Assembly (NCBI GenBank): GCA_963854835.1
Contig: OY978525.1
Coordinates: 53,751,448-53,815,447 of the forward strand
DNA: 64,000 nucleotides
Source: Megamerina dolium
Lineage: Eukaryota; Arthropoda; Insecta; Diptera; Megamerinidae
Direction: 5' to 3'
In this document: piece after piece, positions 62,433 through 64,000 of the stretch
Position numbering within the stretch: the stretch's first letter is position 1
How the letters are laid out: each line of letters begins with the position of its first letter
Translations under genes and position numbers: made by a program
The notes under the pieces: generated by a model
What the model was told of the DNA's origin: nothing
The model's database searches: none
Seen by the model: the letters and a program-made list of their open reading frames with translations, nothing else

Positions 62433-62528
62433 CTGGCGCCGGCTAGCGAAGAACAGAGATGTCTGGCGAAGCATGTTATTTTCGGCCTAAATCGATATTC
62501 GGTTGTTATGGCCACATAAATAAAAATA

Positions 62529-64000
<1,472 letters not shown>

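Larger units (their letters stand above)
59491..62516 (+). mobile_element. RTE-1 LINE, copy H: longest and best preserved
   Basis: About 3 kb: 5' UTR (59491-59930), endonuclease (59927-60780, frame-broken), RT to C-terminus (open), and 3' end TATTCGGTTGTTATGGCCAC with an ATAAATAAAAATAA tail. It lacks the first endonuclease segment (the GTWNVRTL-type block), lost at a perfect 13-bp hairpin (59893-59926). Both flanks are (TA)n, so it probably inserted into a TA repeat. It serves as reference for the other seven RTE-1 pieces here. Confidence 0.9.

Overview
This window is eukaryotic, AT-rich and dominated by transposable elements. It looks like a large-genome higher fly; a tephritid-like dipteran is my inference. 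The reasons are the insect-type repeat content (RTE, Jockey and LOA LINEs; BEL, gypsy and copia LTR elements; mariner DD34D, DD41D, Tc1, pogo and piggyBac-like DNA transposons; a tRNA-derived SINE) and one host gene whose protein matches insect Wnt2. There are no bacterial operons, CRISPR arrays or functional rRNA/tRNA genes.

The only host gene I recognise is Wnt2. Its three C-terminal exons are on the minus strand at 17944-19138, with good splice sites, the acylated-serine motif and the cysteine-rich C-terminus. The N-terminal exons are not visible between 19.1 and 64 kb. Much or all of the right-hand 45 kb may therefore be one repeat-filled upstream intron, or the exons lie beyond the window.

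Layout. 0-2 kb: 5' end of an RTE LINE (minus), a Jockey tail, a mariner. 2.3-3.1 kb: miniature DD41D mariner with 32-bp TIRs. 3.8-5.9 kb: BEL remnant, then RTE-1 pieces to 7.8 kb. 8.2-10.5 kb: mariner, LOA and RTE-1 pieces. 11.7-16.3 kb: RTE-1 5' UTR, a Jockey-clade LINE, another RTE-1 copy. 16.6-17.9 kb: piggyBac-like fragment and a 442-bp pogo-type element just 3' of Wnt2. 19.4-20.4 kb: tandem-repeat array in the Wnt2 intron. 20.4-28.2 kb: RTE-1 and two degenerate gypsy elements, one carrying a DD41D mariner. 28.4-35.9 kb: LOA-like and Jockey elements, the latter split by a foldback mariner. 35.9-42.5 kb: RTE-1, gypsy, BEL, Jockey, SINEs. 42.5-48.1 kb: a nearly full-length dead LOA element.

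The most striking structure is at 48.3-58.4 kb: a nearly identical inverted repeat (arms about 4.1 kb) whose centre holds a (TA)n tract and an intact Tc1 transposon. Each arm carries the same nested stack (copia, mariner, SINE, Jockey tail), so the inversion postdates the stack and the Tc1 insertion postdates the inversion. The right arm continues into copia gag beyond the duplicated part, so it is probably the parent. The window ends with small SINE/(TA)n palindromes and the best-preserved RTE-1 copy (59.5-62.5 kb).

A second theme is many short, perfect inverted repeats (8-17 bp arms, short loops) exactly at element breakpoints. In at least one case four clustered substitutions convert a quasi-palindrome in a reverse-transcriptase active site into a perfect one. 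I read these as footprints of template-switching (snap-back) synthesis.
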